Shown here: piece by piece, positions 1 through 10,055 of the stretch
How positions within the stretch are numbered: the first letter of the stretch is position 1
Layout: every line of letters starts with the position of its first letter
Source: Candidatus Symbiopectobacterium sp. NZEC151
GTDB lineage: Bacteria; Pseudomonadota; Gammaproteobacteria; Enterobacterales; Enterobacteriaceae
Assembly (NCBI RefSeq): GCF_025962655.1
Contig: NZ_JAGFPE010000008.1
Span: 186,001 to 250,000, forward strand
Direction of reading: 5' to 3'
Length of the DNA: 64,000 nucleotides
Notes under the pieces: generated by a model
Database searches by the model: none
What the model was told of the DNA's origin: nothing
Seen by the model: only the letters and a program-made list of their open reading frames with translations
Made by a program: the position numbers and the translations under genes

Positions 1-221
1 TCGATAAACAAGAAATTCAAACCCAGGTTACGGTGTCTGATGGTGAGACGATTGTGTTAGGCGGGATTTTTCAACAACAAAAAAATCGAGGGGAACGAAA
101 AGTGCCGCTGCTGGGGGATGTTCCGTTGCTGGGTTCACTGTTTCAACATCAAAGAACTGAGCGTAAGCGGCGTGAACTGGTGATTTTTATCACCCCAACC
201 TTGGTCGCCACCTCGCCGTGA
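1..221 (+). CDS. hofQ: HofQ secretin, C-terminal fragment (5' end outside window)
   Basis: The reading frame is open from the first codon of the window (base 3) to a TGA at 219-221. The visible residues include VSDGETIVLGGIF, VPLLGDVPLLGSLF and ELVIFITPTL, the conserved end of the secretin domain found in PilQ/HofQ/GspD outer-membrane channels. HofQ is the enterobacterial PilQ-like secretin, linked to use of extracellular DNA as a nutrient. It normally lies directly upstream of aroK, as here. Only the last ~72 codons are visible, so the intactness of the gene cannot be judged. Confidence 0.85.
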   Translation, partial: DKQEIQTQVTVSDGETIVLGGIFQQQKNRGERKVPLLGDVPLLGSLFQHQRTERKRRELVIFITPTLVATSP

Positions 222-557
222 GAGGCGCATAACGGTGCGCTTTGTGATCCACGTTTTACCCGTTTCCGCTTTCTCAGTTTGACGCTGCGCTGGATTTAGC
301 ATACAAGGTTAGCCCATTGAGCGCTGCGGTCTGTCGAAGCGGAATTATCTTACCGGAAGATGCCTAATTAATACGCTTTTTGCTGTTTGACGCGGGGCGA
401 GACATTTTATTCGGTTGCCAAATGCCCCTGAGTATTGAGATAATTTTCTGTCTGATTCTCGAACTATCGCTCATGAGGTTTCAGTTTAGGTCCCGCCGCT
501 GGGTTGATTGGCGGGGCGGGTTATCATTAACGAATAGTCTTAGTAACACCAAAAAAC
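222..557 (+). promoter_or_regulatory. hofQ-aroK intergenic region with candidate aroK promoter
   Basis: This 336-bp stretch has no convincing gene. A possible sigma-70 promoter is TTGCCA at 415-420 and GATAAT at 439-444 with an 18-bp spacer. A GC-rich imperfect inverted repeat (CCCGCC near 493, GGCGGG near 516) lies between it and aroK and could fold in the leader. The aroK operon is known to be transcribed from promoters in this interval in E. coli. The exact elements here are inference. Confidence 0.35.
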
Positions 558-1079
558 ATGGCAGAGAAACGCAATATCTTTCTGGTTGGGCCTATGGGTG
601 CCGGCAAAAGCACTATTGGCCGTCAGTTAGCTCAGCAACTCAATATGGAGTTTTTCGACTCCGATCAAGAAATTGAGCGACGCACCGGGGCTGATGTGGG
701 CTGGGTTTTTGATCTCGAAGGCGAAGAAGGTTTTCGCGAACGCGAAGAAAAAGTCATCAACGAATTGACCGAAAAACAGGGTATCGTACTGGCTACCGGA
801 GGTGGCTCGGTAAAATCACGCGAGACGCGCAATCGCCTGTCTGCGCGCGGCGTTGTGGTCTATTTGGAAACCACCATTGAAAAACAGTTGGCGCGCACGC
901 AGCGTGACAAAAAGCGTCCTTTGCTTCAGGTAGAGGATCCGCCGCGCGAAGTGCTGGAGGCGTTAGCAAGAGAGCGTAACCCGCTGTATGAAGAAATTGC
1001 TGACGTCACCATTCGCACGGATGAGCAGAGCGCCAAAGTGGTTGCCAACCAGATTATCAGTATGTTGGATGGCAACTGA
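558..1079 (+). CDS. aroK: Shikimate kinase I
   Basis: This gene encodes 173 aa, the usual AroK length. The enzyme phosphorylates shikimate at the 3-hydroxyl with ATP in the cytoplasmic chorismate pathway. The Walker A motif GPMGAGKST is at residues 11-19, the shikimate-binding DSD motif follows near 34-36, and the GGG glycine motif (ATGGGSV) is near residue 80. It is the first gene of the aroK-aroB-damX-dam-rpe-gph-trpS cluster and lies 48 bp before aroB. The ATG start gives [11 protein letters not shown], matching the family N-terminus. No anomalies are seen. Confidence 0.97.
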   Translation: MAEKRNIFLVGPMGAGKSTIGRQLAQQLNMEFFDSDQEIERRTGADVGWVFDLEGEEGFREREEKVINELTEKQGIVLATGGGSVKSRETRNRLSARGVVVYLETTIEKQLARTQRDKKRPLLQVEDPPREVLEALARERNPLYEEIADVTIRTDEQSAKVVANQIISMLDGN

Positions 1080-1127
1080 GTAACAACATCGCCCTGAGCT
1101 CCGGGGCCAAGCGGGTGAACCACGCGC

Positions 1128-2213
1128 ATGGAAAGAATTACCGTAACATTAGGGGAACGCAGCTATCCCATTACGATAGCTGCCGGGTTGTTTGCTGACC
1201 CGGCTTCTTTTATGCCGCTGGCCGCGGGCGAACAGGTGATGTTGGTGACCAACCAGACGCTGGCACCGCTCTATCTTGAAGCGGTGAGTCGTGTGCTGGA
1301 ACAGGCAGGCGTGAAAGTCGACAACGTCATATTGCCAGACGGCGAGCAGTACAAATCGCTAACGGTATTGGACGACGTCTTTACCGCATTGCTGCAAAAA
1401 CCCCATGGTCGAGATACCACGATCGTTGCCTTGGGGGGTGGTGTGATTGGCGATCTGGCGGGCTATGCTGCCGCCAGCTATCAGCGTGGCGTGCGCTTTA
1501 TTCAGGTACCCACAACGCTGTTATCGCAAGTTGACTCTTCTGTCGGCGGGAAGACGGCGGTCAATCATCCTCTCGGTAAAAACATGATTGGCGCGTTCTA
1601 TCAGCCCGCCTCTGTGGTTATCGATTTGGACTGTCTTCGCACCTTACCGGCCCGGGAGTTTTCCTCCGGCCTGGCTGAGGTGATCAAATATGGGATTATT
1701 CTTGATGGCGAGTTCTTCGTTTGGTTAGAGAATAATCTTGACGCGGTACGTGAACTGGAGCCAGCGGCGCTCTCTTACTGCATTCGCCGTTGCTGTGAAC
1801 TGAAAGCCGAGGTGGTAGCTGCGGATGAACGCGAAAGCGGGGTGCGTGCGCTGCTTAACCTGGGTCATACTTATGGTCATGCTATCGAAGCTGAAATGGG
1901 GTATGGCAACTGGTTACACGGTGAAGCGGTGGCGGCGGGCATGATGATGGCCGCGCATGCGGCGAGAAGGCTGGGTCAATTCAGCGCGTCGGACATCGAT
2001 CGTATTCATGCATTGCTGGTGCGTGCAGGGCTGCCGGTTCAGGGCCCGGAGGCGATGTCACCAGAATCTTATCTTCCCCATATGATGCGTGATAAAAAGG
2101 TACAGGCAGGTGAGCTGCGCCTTGTTTTACCCACTGCGATTGGGCGCTCGGAAGTGCGTGGCGGCGTATCACACGATATTGTGTTGGCGTCGATCGCTGA
2201 TTGCCGGGCGTGA
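1128..2213 (+). CDS. aroB: 3-dehydroquinate synthase
   Basis: This gene encodes 361 aa, typical for AroB. It converts DAHP to 3-dehydroquinate using NAD and a divalent metal, the second step of the shikimate pathway. The NAD-binding glycine motif [10 protein letters not shown] is near residue 104. The metal-ligand region shows [24 protein letters not shown] and [11 protein letters not shown], which carry the conserved Glu and two His ligands. The gene follows aroK, which acts later in the same pathway, and is probably co-transcribed with it. The frame is intact. Confidence 0.97.
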   Translation: MERITVTLGERSYPITIAAGLFADPASFMPLAAGEQVMLVTNQTLAPLYLEAVSRVLEQAGVKVDNVILPDGEQYKSLTVLDDVFTALLQKPHGRDTTIVALGGGVIGDLAGYAAASYQRGVRFIQVPTTLLSQVDSSVGGKTAVNHPLGKNMIGAFYQPASVVIDLDCLRTLPAREFSSGLAEVIKYGIILDGEFFVWLENNLDAVRELEPAALSYCIRRCCELKAEVVAADERESGVRALLNLGHTYGHAIEAEMGYGNWLHGEAVAAGMMMAAHAARRLGQFSASDIDRIHALLVRAGLPVQGPEAMSPESYLPHMMRDKKVQAGELRLVLPTAIGRSEVRGGVSHDIVLASIADCRA

Positions 2214-2349
2214 ATGCAGTTTTTCGGGTATTTGCAGACATATTCACGCTGATGGTTTATGGTTAATAGAAGATAATGTCTTATAATTCAACAATTCGCT
2301 TCGCCAACCGCGCAGCGGGTATGTGTTTTTTATAGTTGGAGGGGTTTAA

Positions 2350-3369
2350 ATGGACGAATTTAAACCAGAAGATGCGTTAAAACCGGATACCAGCGATCGA
2401 CGGCCACAACGTCAGCAACGCAGTCCCCGTCTTTCTGCGCCGCAGTTAGCGCTCTCTCGTCAACATTTGATGATTGGTATCGGGATCGTGGTGCTGGTGT
2501 TGTTGATCATCGGCGTGGGCTCCGCCTTGCAATCGCCGTCTAAACCGGCAGAGGGCGCGCAAACGGCGGCATCGGGCAACGGTGAGAAGAGTATCGATTT
2601 GTCCTCTTCTTCTGCGATGACGCCGGGGGCATCCGCGCAAGGGGACGCTGCATCAGGTAATGCGCTTGTATCAGGAAACGCTACCGCGCCAGGGCAGCCG
2701 CAAACCTTGAATGCGCCGCCGGTCGCGGGCTCACCGACCCAAGCGCAAGTCACGCCTCCGCCTGCCGGGCAGCAGCGTGTTGAACTGCCGGGTAACATGA
2801 CGGATGCGCTTTCGACGCAGCAAGAGAAGGTTAACGCGTTCTCTCAAGGGGCGACGTCAGGCTCCTCACCGGTAACCACTTTGCCGATTGCGCCTGCTAC
2901 GGTGGCGCCTTCAGCGAAAAATCCGCCGCACGTCTCAGAGAAGACGGCGCAGGAAAAGGCCGCACATGCTAAAAACGCTCAGGATAAGGCCGCGCAAAGC
3001 AAATCAGCCCTAACGCCAGCGCAAAAAGTGCCGATGACATCAAGCAAGCCGACATCCTCTGGGGACAAGGCGACGGTTTCAGGGCAGGGGGGATCGATTC
3101 AAAATGCGCCCGCCAGCCATTTCACACTGCAATTGAGCAGTGCATCACGTTCAGATACGCTGAAAGCTTACGCCACACAGCACAACCTACCCAACGCTTG
3201 GGTTTATGAAACCAAGCGAGACGGTAAGCCCTGGTATGTATTGGTGAACGGTGTTTACGCTTCTTCCGCTGAAGCGAAGCAGGCGGCGTCATCGCTTCCT
3301 GCGGCCGTGCAGGCACAAAAACCATGGGTTAAGCCGATCCGTCAGGTGAAGCAGGACTTGAATAAGTAA
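2350..3369 (+). CDS. damX: Cell-division protein DamX (SPOR domain)
   Basis: This gene encodes 339 aa. A cytoplasmic N-terminus of about 40 residues precedes one membrane segment (LMIGIGIVVLVLLIIGVGSA, about residues 40-60). A long Ala/Pro/Ser/Lys-rich periplasmic linker follows, then a C-terminal SPOR domain (about 258-335, starting FTLQLSSASRSDTLKAYA). SPOR domains bind denuded septal peptidoglycan, and DamX is a non-essential divisome component. The start at ATG 2350 is supported by GGAGGGG 12 bases upstream. The linker is low in complexity, as expected, and evolves fast. The position between aroB and dam matches enterobacterial synteny. Confidence 0.93.
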   Translation: MDEFKPEDALKPDTSDRRPQRQQRSPRLSAPQLALSRQHLMIGIGIVVLVLLIIGVGSALQSPSKPAEGAQTAASGNGEKSIDLSSSSAMTPGASAQGDAASGNALVSGNATAPGQPQTLNAPPVAGSPTQAQVTPPPAGQQRVELPGNMTDALSTQQEKVNAFSQGATSGSSPVTTLPIAPATVAPSAKNPPHVSEKTAQEKAAHAKNAQDKAAQSKSALTPAQKVPMTSSKPTSSGDKATVSGQGGSIQNAPASHFTLQLSSASRSDTLKAYATQHNLPNAWVYETKRDGKPWYVLVNGVYASSAEAKQAASSLPAAVQAQKPWVKPIRQVKQDLNK

Positions 3370-3449
3370 CACCAATTTTAGCCCTGATGTGCTGTCTGAC
3401 ACAGAGTACAATCCGCGGCTCTGAAATGTAATGAGTAACTAACGACGGC

Positions 3450-4274
3450 ATGAAGAAGAACCGCGCTTTTTTAAAATGGGCTGGTGGGAAATATCCGCTG
3501 GTAGAAGAAATTCGCCGCTATCTACCTGAAGGAGACTGTTTGATTGAGCCGTTTGTCGGGGCCGGTTCGGTATTTTTGAATACGGAGTACGACCGTTACA
3601 TCCTGGCAGACATTAACAGCGACCTCATCAATCTCTACGATATCGTTAAGACGCAAACCGACGATTTCATTCGTGACGCGCGCGAACTGTTCACTGACGA
3701 ATACAACGTGGCGGAAGTGTTTTATCAGCTGCGTGATGAGTTTAATCTTTGTACACTTCCCTATCGTCGCGCGGTGCTGTTTTTGTATTTGAATCGTCAC
3801 TGTTATAACGGATTGTGCCGCTATAACATGCGGGGCGAATTCAACGTGCCATTTGGCCGTTACAAAAAACCGTATTTTCCCGAAGAAGAGTTACGCTGGT
3901 TCGCCCTCAAAGCGCGCAATGCCATTTTTGTTTGTGAGCATTATCAGCAGACTTTGCTCAAAGCAACGCAAGGTGCCGTGGTCTATTGTGATCCCCCTTA
4001 TGCGCCGCTTTCTGCAACGGCGAATTTTACGGCGTATCACACGAATAATTTCAACAACATCGATCAACAGAGCCTGGCGACGCTGGCGTATCGGTTATCG
4101 GTGGAGAGTGCCATTCCCGTGCTGATATCCAACCATGATACCGAGCTGACTCGAGCGTGGTATCAGGATGCGGCGTTGTATGTGGTGAGGGCCAGACGCA
4201 CCATCAGTCGCAATATCATGGGGCGGAGCAAGGTCAATGAGCTGTTGGCGCTCTACGGTGCGCCACTACGTTAA
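3450..4274 (+). CDS. dam: DNA adenine methylase (GATC)
   Basis: This gene encodes 274 aa, close to E. coli Dam (278 aa). It transfers a methyl group from SAM to N6 of adenine in GATC, marking strands for mismatch repair and timing replication initiation. The SAM motif EPFVGAGSVF is near residues 34-43, and the catalytic motif IV DPPY is at residues 181-184. The N-terminus FLKWAGGKYPL is the classic Dam start, a SAM and DNA contact region. It lies between damX and rpe as in other enterobacteria, and no frame defect is seen. Confidence 0.97.
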   Translation: MKKNRAFLKWAGGKYPLVEEIRRYLPEGDCLIEPFVGAGSVFLNTEYDRYILADINSDLINLYDIVKTQTDDFIRDARELFTDEYNVAEVFYQLRDEFNLCTLPYRRAVLFLYLNRHCYNGLCRYNMRGEFNVPFGRYKKPYFPEEELRWFALKARNAIFVCEHYQQTLLKATQGAVVYCDPPYAPLSATANFTAYHTNNFNNIDQQSLATLAYRLSVESAIPVLISNHDTELTRAWYQDAALYVVRARRTISRNIMGRSKVNELLALYGAPLR

Positions 4275-4328
4275 TGCCCGATGCGTGCGAAGAGTTCGGG
4301 TTATCCTATAAACTGTTTGGAGATACGA

Positions 4329-5006
4329 ATGAAGCCTTTCCTGATCGCTCCGTCCATCTTATCGGCCGACTTTGCCCGGTTAGGGGAAGACACCGCCAGC
4401 GTGCTGGCTGCCGGAGCCGATGTGGTTCACTTCGATGTCATGGATAACCACTATGTTCCCAACCTGACCATCGGGCCGCTGGTGCTTAAAGCACTGCGCA
4501 ATTATGGCATTACCGCCCCTATCGATGTTCACCTGATGGTGAAGCCGGTAGACCGCCTTATTCCTGATTTCGCCGAAGCCGGTGCCAGCTTTATCACCTT
4601 CCATCCGGAAGCTTCCGAGCATGTCGATCGTTCGCTGCAACTGATCAAGGACCACGGCTGTAAAGCCGGGCTGGTACTGAACCCGGCGACGTCGCTCAGC
4701 TGCCTTGATTACGTGATGGATAAGCTGGATATCATTCTGTTGATGTCGGTAAACCCTGGCTTTGGCGGGCAATCTTTTATTCCCGGCACGTTAGATAAGC
4801 TGCGTCAGGTGCGCCAACGCATCGATGAGAGCGGTTATGACATTCGACTGGAAGTGGATGGCGGCGTGAAAGTCGACAACATTGCCCAGATTGCGCAAGC
4901 CGGCGCGGATATGTTCGTGGCGGGTTCTGCCATTTTCGGCCATCCCGATTACCGCGCCGTGATTGATAACATGCGCAGTGAATTGAGTAAGGTATCTCAT
5001 GGCTAA
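4329..5006 (+). CDS. rpe: Ribulose-phosphate 3-epimerase
   Basis: This gene encodes 225 aa and interconverts ribulose-5-phosphate and xylulose-5-phosphate in the pentose phosphate pathway. TIM-barrel metal and catalytic motifs are seen as [16 protein letters not shown] and LEVDGGV, and the phosphate loop as VNPGFGGQ. An in-frame upstream start exists at 4281, but ATG 4329 is preferred: it has TTGGAGA upstream and gives [11 protein letters not shown], the family N-terminus. The end overlaps the start of gph by 8 bp, which suggests translational coupling. Confidence 0.96.
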   Translation: MKPFLIAPSILSADFARLGEDTASVLAAGADVVHFDVMDNHYVPNLTIGPLVLKALRNYGITAPIDVHLMVKPVDRLIPDFAEAGASFITFHPEASEHVDRSLQLIKDHGCKAGLVLNPATSLSCLDYVMDKLDIILLMSVNPGFGGQSFIPGTLDKLRQVRQRIDESGYDIRLEVDGGVKVDNIAQIAQAGADMFVAGSAIFGHPDYRAVIDNMRSELSKVSHG

Positions 5007-5703
5007 CATCAGTACGGTTCGCGGGTTGGCTTTCGATCTGGATGGCACGCTGGTCGACAGCGCGCCGGGGTTGGCGGATGCCGTTGATATGGCATTGCAG
5101 GCACTGAATCTGCCTGCGGCGGGCAACGCGCGCGTTGCCACCTGGATCGGCAACGGTGCTGATGTGCTGGTGGAGCGGGCGTTGCGCTGGGCAGGAATGA
5201 CGCCCACGGCGCAAGATATCCGCACCGCGCGTGAACTGTTTGATCGCTACTATGCGCAAACGGTGGACAGCGGCAGTACGCTGTTTCCCGATGTGCACGC
5301 CACGCTGACCCAACTGGCTGACTGGGGCTACCCGATGGCGCTGGTCACCAATAAGCCGACGCCTTTTGTCGCGCCGCTGCTGGAGACGCTGGGTATTGCC
5401 GGGTTGTTTAGCCAAATCGTTGGCGGTGATGATGTCAAAATGAAAAAGCCCCATCCTGCACCACTCTATCTGGTGTTGGCGCAGCAGGGGCTGCTGGCAT
5501 CCGAATTGCTGTTTGTCGGCGATTCGCGCAACGATATTCAGGCGGCACAGGCGGCGGGTTGTCCGAGCGTGGGCATGACCTATGGCTATAACTACGGAGA
5601 AGCCATTGCACTGAGTCAACCCGATGTGGTGCTCGAGCGCTTCTCACAACTTTTGCCCCTGGTGGGGCCACTTACGTCAAAAAATCAGGAAGCGTCAGCA
5701 TGA
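4999..5703 (+). CDS. gph: Phosphoglycolate phosphatase
   Basis: This gene encodes 234 aa of the HAD superfamily. The nucleophile motif I is [13 protein letters not shown] near residues 12-24, motif II is VTNKPT, and motif III/IV includes K(P)HPAP and [12 protein letters not shown]. The enzyme removes 2-phosphoglycolate, formed mainly during repair of oxidative DNA ends. It overlaps rpe by 8 bp upstream and trpS by 4 bp (ATGA) downstream, so all three genes are likely translated as a coupled unit. Confidence 0.95.
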   Translation: MANISTVRGLAFDLDGTLVDSAPGLADAVDMALQALNLPAAGNARVATWIGNGADVLVERALRWAGMTPTAQDIRTARELFDRYYAQTVDSGSTLFPDVHATLTQLADWGYPMALVTNKPTPFVAPLLETLGIAGLFSQIVGGDDVKMKKPHPAPLYLVLAQQGLLASELLFVGDSRNDIQAAQAAGCPSVGMTYGYNYGEAIALSQPDVVLERFSQLLPLVGPLTSKNQEASA

Positions 5704-6704
5704 ATAAGCCCATTGTGTTTAGCGGTGCACAGCCGTCCGGTGAACTCACCATTGGTAATTACATGGGTGCATTACGTCAGTGGGTGAACATGCAGGATGA
5801 TTACGATTGCATATACTGCATCGTTGACCTGCATGCCATCACTGTGCGTCAGGATCCTCAGCAGTTGCGCAAAGCGACGCTGGATACGCTGGCGCTCTAT
5901 CTGGCCTGCGGTATCGATCCGCAGAAAAGCACCATCTTCGTTCAGTCTCATGTGCCGGAGCACACGCAGCTGAGTTGGGTGCTAAACTGCTATTCCTACT
6001 TCGGTGAACTGAGCCGCATGACGCAGTTCAAAGACAAATCGGCACGCTATTCCGACAACATCACTGCCGGTTTGTTTGACTATCCGGTGCTGATGGCGGC
6101 CGATATCCTGCTGTACCAAACCCATCAGGTGCCAGTGGGTGAAGATCAGAAACAGCATCTGGAATTGAGCCGCGATATTGCTCAGCGCTTTAATGCGCTC
6201 TACGGTGATGTTTTCAAAGTGCCCGAGCCGTTTATTCCCAAATCCGGTGCGCGCGTGATGTCGTTGCTCGATCCCACCAAAAAAATGTCCAAGTCAGATG
6301 ACAACCGCAATAATGTGATTGGGTTGTTGGAAGATCCGAAAGCCGTAGTGAAAAAGATCAAACGCGCGGTGACGGATTCCGATGAGCCGCCAGTGGTGCG
6401 TTATGACATCGCCAACAAGGCGGGGGTATCTAACCTGCTGGATATTCTGTCTGGGGTGACGGGAAAACCGATTCCTGAACTGGAAAAAGCCTTTGAAGGC
6501 CAGATGTATGGCCACTTGAAGGGCGCGGTCGCTGACGCCGTTTCCGGCATGCTGACCGAGTTGCAGGCGCGTTATCACCATTTCCGTAACGATGAAGCTT
6601 TCTTGCAGCAGGTAATGCGTGACGGCGCTGAAAAAGCGCGGCTCAAAGCCACTGCAACGCTGAAGAAAGTGTACGACGCGGTGGGCTTCGTCGCTCATCC
6701 GTAA
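5700..6704 (+). CDS. trpS: Tryptophanyl-tRNA synthetase
   Basis: This gene encodes 334 aa of a class I aminoacyl-tRNA synthetase that charges tRNA-Trp. The HIGH-like signature appears as [12 protein letters not shown] near residues 14-25, and the KMSKS loop as KKMSKSDDN near residue 197. Length and both signatures match bacterial TrpS. Its ATG overlaps the gph stop. A stem-loop shortly downstream likely ends the aroKB-dam-trpS transcript. Confidence 0.97.
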   Translation: MNKPIVFSGAQPSGELTIGNYMGALRQWVNMQDDYDCIYCIVDLHAITVRQDPQQLRKATLDTLALYLACGIDPQKSTIFVQSHVPEHTQLSWVLNCYSYFGELSRMTQFKDKSARYSDNITAGLFDYPVLMAADILLYQTHQVPVGEDQKQHLELSRDIAQRFNALYGDVFKVPEPFIPKSGARVMSLLDPTKKMSKSDDNRNNVIGLLEDPKAVVKKIKRAVTDSDEPPVVRYDIANKAGVSNLLDILSGVTGKPIPELEKAFEGQMYGHLKGAVADAVSGMLTELQARYHHFRNDEAFLQQVMRDGAEKARLKATATLKKVYDAVGFVAHP

Positions 6705-6719
6705 TCTGTGTCTCGCTGA

Positions 6720-6747
6720 TTATCTGGCGGTTTGCGCCGCCAGATAA
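6720..6747. terminator. Bidirectional stem-loop between trpS and the M20 hydrolase gene
   Basis: A perfect 10-bp stem (TATCTGGCGG at 6721-6730 pairing with 6737-6746) has a 6-base loop and lies between two convergent genes. There is no strong T-run, so the terminator call rests on position and stem strength. Confidence 0.6.
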
Positions 6748-6791
6748 TGGCATATCAATTATGCTATATCGATAGCGTTATATTGATGACT

Positions 6792-8249
6792 TCACACCTG
6801 AGGAATTGGCGGAACCACGCCGTCGGGAATCGGGTTCTCAAACGGCGTAACGCTCAGTTTCTCGGCCAATTCCGCTTTTGCCTGTGCCACCAGCGCCGGG
6901 TTCTGGAGCAAATCCACGGTTAATGACGCCATGGCTTCAGCCGCATAGGCGGTGCCTTTGTGCGCCGCAGGTGCCTTGCCCTGCGCCACCAACTGCCAGG
7001 AGTGGGCGGGAGTGCCGATGGCGTAGGTGGCGGCACGAATTTGTACGGTAGGCACTACCCAACTTACCGTGCCGACGTCGGTGGAGCCGATAAAGCTGTC
7101 ATCCGGGCTGTAAAGCGGGTAGATGCCTTCATGCAGCGATTCACCGGCTTTGGCTTTCACCCCAAAGCGCGCGTAGGAGTTGGCAATATCTTCTGCGCTC
7201 ATGGCGGTTTGGAATGTGGCGGCAAAAGCGCGATCCGCATCATCGAACTGAATTGGGCCAAGCGCCAGCAGATGTTCATGCATGCGCTGTTCCAGCGTTG
7301 CGTTACCCAGCAAGTTGGCATCGCCGCTGATCACTTCCCAACTCACTTCTGTTTCGGTCATCAGCGCTGCACCTTGTGCGATTTTCTTCACGCGCTTAAC
7401 CAACTGGTGGAGTTCGGGTAACTGACGTGCCCGTACCAGATAGCGTACCGTTGCGTTGGCCTGAACTACGTTCGGCGCATGACCGCCGCTGTCGGTGATG
7501 GCGTAGTGTACGCGCGCCGATGATGGCATGTGTTCGCGCATGTAGTTAACGCCAACGTTCATCAGCTCTACGGCATCGAGCGCGCTGCGTCCCAGATGTG
7601 GGCTGCTGGCGGCGTGCGAAGCGCGGCCTTTGAAATAAAAATTCAGTTCGTTGCAGGCCAGAGAATCTGGACTGTTAACGCCGGTAAAGGTGGCCGGGTG
7701 CCAGCAGATAGCAATATCCACATCGTCAAACACGCCCTCTTTGACCATAAAACCTTTGGAAGAGCCGCCCTCTTCCGCCGGGCAACCGTAGAAGCGCACG
7801 GTGCCGGGCAACTGATGCTGTTGCAGGTAATCTTTTACCGCCGTGGCGGCCTGCAATGCAGCGGTGCCAAGCAAATTGTGGCCGCAGCCGTGACCGTTAC
7901 CACCCGCATCGATAGGGCAAGGCTCAGCCACGCCCGCTTGCTGGCTCAGCCCTGGCAGCGCATCGTATTCGCCCAGCAAGGCAATCACCGGTTTACCGGA
8001 ACCACATTCGCCCAGCAAGGCGGTTGGCATCCCGGCAATACCTGTTGTCAGGCGAAAACCTTCCTGCTTGAGCACCGCTTCATGCAGTGCGGCGGAGCGG
8101 ATTTCTTCATAGTTGAGTTCCGGCACATCCCAGATGCTGTCGCTAAGCGCAGTGAACTGTGGATTTTTGGCGGCAATAAGCTCGCGCAGGGCTGCGACGG
8201 TGTGCGTATCGATAGCGGGTAAGGTGTGTTGTTCTGATGGCGATGTCAT
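6792..8249 (-). CDS. M20 family amidohydrolase, AbgB-like
   Basis: This gene encodes 485 aa. Family metal motifs are visible: GGNGHGCGHNLLG (His/Asp site) near residue 113, PAEEGGSSKG near 155, and HPATFTG, followed by a dimerisation domain starting FYFKGRASHAAS. Length and architecture match p-aminobenzoyl-glutamate hydrolase subunit B (AbgB, ~481 aa) and related enzymes that cleave N-acyl amino acids. No AbgA or AbgT partner is adjacent. Instead the gene is last in a minus-strand cluster with a polar amino-acid ABC importer, 109 bp after the binding-protein gene. The likely role is cleavage of an imported N-acyl or peptide-like amino acid; the substrate is unknown. Confidence 0.85.
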   Translation of the reverse strand: MTSPSEQHTLPAIDTHTVAALRELIAAKNPQFTALSDSIWDVPELNYEEIRSAALHEAVLKQEGFRLTTGIAGMPTALLGECGSGKPVIALLGEYDALPGLSQQAGVAEPCPIDAGGNGHGCGHNLLGTAALQAATAVKDYLQQHQLPGTVRFYGCPAEEGGSSKGFMVKEGVFDDVDIAICWHPATFTGVNSPDSLACNELNFYFKGRASHAASSPHLGRSALDAVELMNVGVNYMREHMPSSARVHYAITDSGGHAPNVVQANATVRYLVRARQLPELHQLVKRVKKIAQGAALMTETEVSWEVISGDANLLGNATLEQRMHEHLLALGPIQFDDADRAFAATFQTAMSAEDIANSYARFGVKAKAGESLHEGIYPLYSPDDSFIGSTDVGTVSWVVPTVQIRAATYAIGTPAHSWQLVAQGKAPAAHKGTAYAAEAMASLTVDLLQNPALVAQAKAELAEKLSVTPFENPIPDGVVPPIPQV

Positions 8250-8358
8250 GGATCAGGCGCTCCTGCGGTTATAACCGTGAATGCGGTGGGGAATGAAGAA
8301 GACGTGGCGTCAATCAGACGCCACGTTCGTGGTTCAGGTTAGGGTCGCGAGAGGGCGA

Positions 8359-9225
8359 TCAGAGCGGGGTGGTGTCCATGCCAAACCATTTTTCACTCAG
8401 CTTCTTGATGGTGCCGTCTGCTTTAGCCTGATCGATGGCTTTATCAAACAAGGCTTTCAACTCAGGATCGCTTTTACGCAGGCCGATGGACGAGCCGCTG
8501 CCTAAAATGCCGCCGATAAACTGAGGGCCGGCCATCAGGATTTCGCCGTTTGATTTGTCAGCGGTATTTTTCATGTAAGGCGCTGAACCGATAACCAGAT
8601 CGACGCGACCGGCTTTGAGATCCAGATCGTGCTCTTGCATGGTTTTGTATTCGCGTACGGTCATCATGCCTTTGAAGTATTTATCCAGCAGCGTGCTGGC
8701 GATCGAGGCAGACTGAACGCCAATGGTTTTGCCTTTCAGCAGCGGGCGCAATTTTTCCACTTCAGCGATGGCAGTGGCTTCATCTTTCTCATTGAGGGAG
8801 AAACGGGTGCCCAGATCCGGCAGCGATGCCAGCGGGCTGGATTTCAGCACGGCAAAGGTTTGGCCCGCCTGGGTGTAAGGCTGGCTGAAATCGATCACTT
8901 CACGGCGCTTTGGCGTGGCGGACATGCCGGAGATGATGGCATCAAACTTACCGGCGTTCAGCGCTGGGATGCTGCTGGCAAACGGCTGCACCATGATCTC
9001 GCATTTTACTTTCATGTTGTCGCACAGCACCTTGTACAGTTCAATTTCCATGCCATCCAACGTACCGTCCGGCTTGGTGAAGTTGTACGGGTGGTAAGCG
9101 CCTTCAGTGGCGATGCGCACGGTGCTCCAGGTTTTACCGGCTTCTGCCGCAGCGTTGAATGACGTAGAGAGTGCGCCAGCCAGACAAAGCGCATAGGCAG
9201 CGGCAGCGAGTTTGGTTTTTATCAT
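8359..9225 (-). CDS. ABC transporter periplasmic polar amino-acid-binding protein
   Basis: This gene encodes 288 aa from ATG 9225, which has GGAGAT nine bases upstream; an earlier in-frame start at 9297 lacks this. A signal peptide (MIKTKLAAAAYALCLAGALS, cleavage likely after FNAAA) precedes a family 3 solute-binding fold: RIATEGAYHPYNF, DGMEIELYKVL, FDAIISGMSATPKRREVIDFSQPY. These are the marks of lysine/arginine/ornithine, histidine or opine receptors. It belongs with the two permeases and the ATPase encoded upstream. The exact ligand cannot be read from the sequence. Confidence 0.9.
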   Translation of the reverse strand: MIKTKLAAAAYALCLAGALSTSFNAAAEAGKTWSTVRIATEGAYHPYNFTKPDGTLDGMEIELYKVLCDNMKVKCEIMVQPFASSIPALNAGKFDAIISGMSATPKRREVIDFSQPYTQAGQTFAVLKSSPLASLPDLGTRFSLNEKDEATAIAEVEKLRPLLKGKTIGVQSASIASTLLDKYFKGMMTVREYKTMQEHDLDLKAGRVDLVIGSAPYMKNTADKSNGEILMAGPQFIGGILGSGSSIGLRKSDPELKALFDKAIDQAKADGTIKKLSEKWFGMDTTPL

Positions 9226-9290
9226 CGAGGTATCTCCTGGTGGTTGTCTGTTGTGTTCTAAAGCATTGTGTTGATAAGCGTAGCGTTCTG

Positions 9291-10055
9291 TTACCAACTG
9301 GCAATAAACTGACGGAAACGGGCGGACTGGCTGGCGGTAAACATCTGTTCCGGCGTGCCTTGCTCTTCGATCTCGCCCTGATGCAGGAACACCACGCGGT
9401 TAGAGACTTCACGCGCAAAATCCATTTCATGGGTGACGACCAGCATGGTCATGCCTTCATCGGCCAGTTGGCGCATCACGCGCAGCACTTCCCCGACCAA
9501 CTCTGGATCCAGCGCCGACGTGGGTTCATCAAACAGCATCACTTTGGGTGACATGGCCAGCGCACGCGCAATCGCGGCACGCTGTTGCTGCCCGCCGGAA
9601 AGGTGGGAAGGGTAGTAGTGACGTTTATCGGCCAGCCCAACCTTCTCAAGCAGTTGCTCTGCATGTGCTTTGGCGTCCTGTGGGGCGTGTTTGAGCACGT
9701 GGATCGGCGCTTCAATCACGTTTTCCAGCACGGTTTTGTGCGACCACAGATTGAAGTTTTGAAACACCATGCCGAGCTGGGTACGGATACGGTCGATCTG
9801 TTTCGGGCTGGCCGGACGGTTTTGCCCTTGGCGATTCGCTTTCATCGCGATGGTTTCGCCACCGACAATAATCTCGCCCTGATCGGGAATTTCAAGCAGG
9901 TTGGTGCAGCGCAGCAGGGTGGATTTGCCCGAGCCGGAGGAACCCAGAATCGAGACAACCTCGCCCTGACTGGCTTCAAACGAGATCCCTTTCAGGACTT
10001 CCAGTGAGCCGAAACGCTTGTGAATGTTGCGCAGGCTGATAGCGGCGGTACTCAT
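9291..10055 (-). CDS. ABC transporter ATP-binding subunit (HisP-like)
   Basis: This gene encodes 254 aa. It has Walker [10 protein letters not shown] near residues 38-46, the family insertion after the first strand, Q-loop MVFQNFNLW, signature LSGGQQQR and Walker [15 protein letters not shown], followed by the H-loop VVTHEMDFA. It energises import of a polar amino acid through the two membrane subunits encoded just upstream. The start overlaps the preceding permease gene by 4 bp, supporting one operon. Confidence 0.93.
   Translation of the reverse strand: MSTAAISLRNIHKRFGSLEVLKGISFEASQGEVVSILGSSGSGKSTLLRCTNLLEIPDQGEIIVGGETIAMKANRQGQNRPASPKQIDRIRTQLGMVFQNFNLWSHKTVLENVIEAPIHVLKHAPQDAKAHAEQLLEKVGLADKRHYYPSHLSGGQQQRAAIARALAMSPKVMLFDEPTSALDPELVGEVLRVMRQLADEGMTMLVVTHEMDFAREVSNRVVFLHQGEIEEQGTPEQMFTASQSARFRQFIASW

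Noticed and set aside
4777-5619. 280-codon minus-strand open frame opposite rpe/gph
   Set aside because: It overlaps two well-supported genes fully and has no domain.
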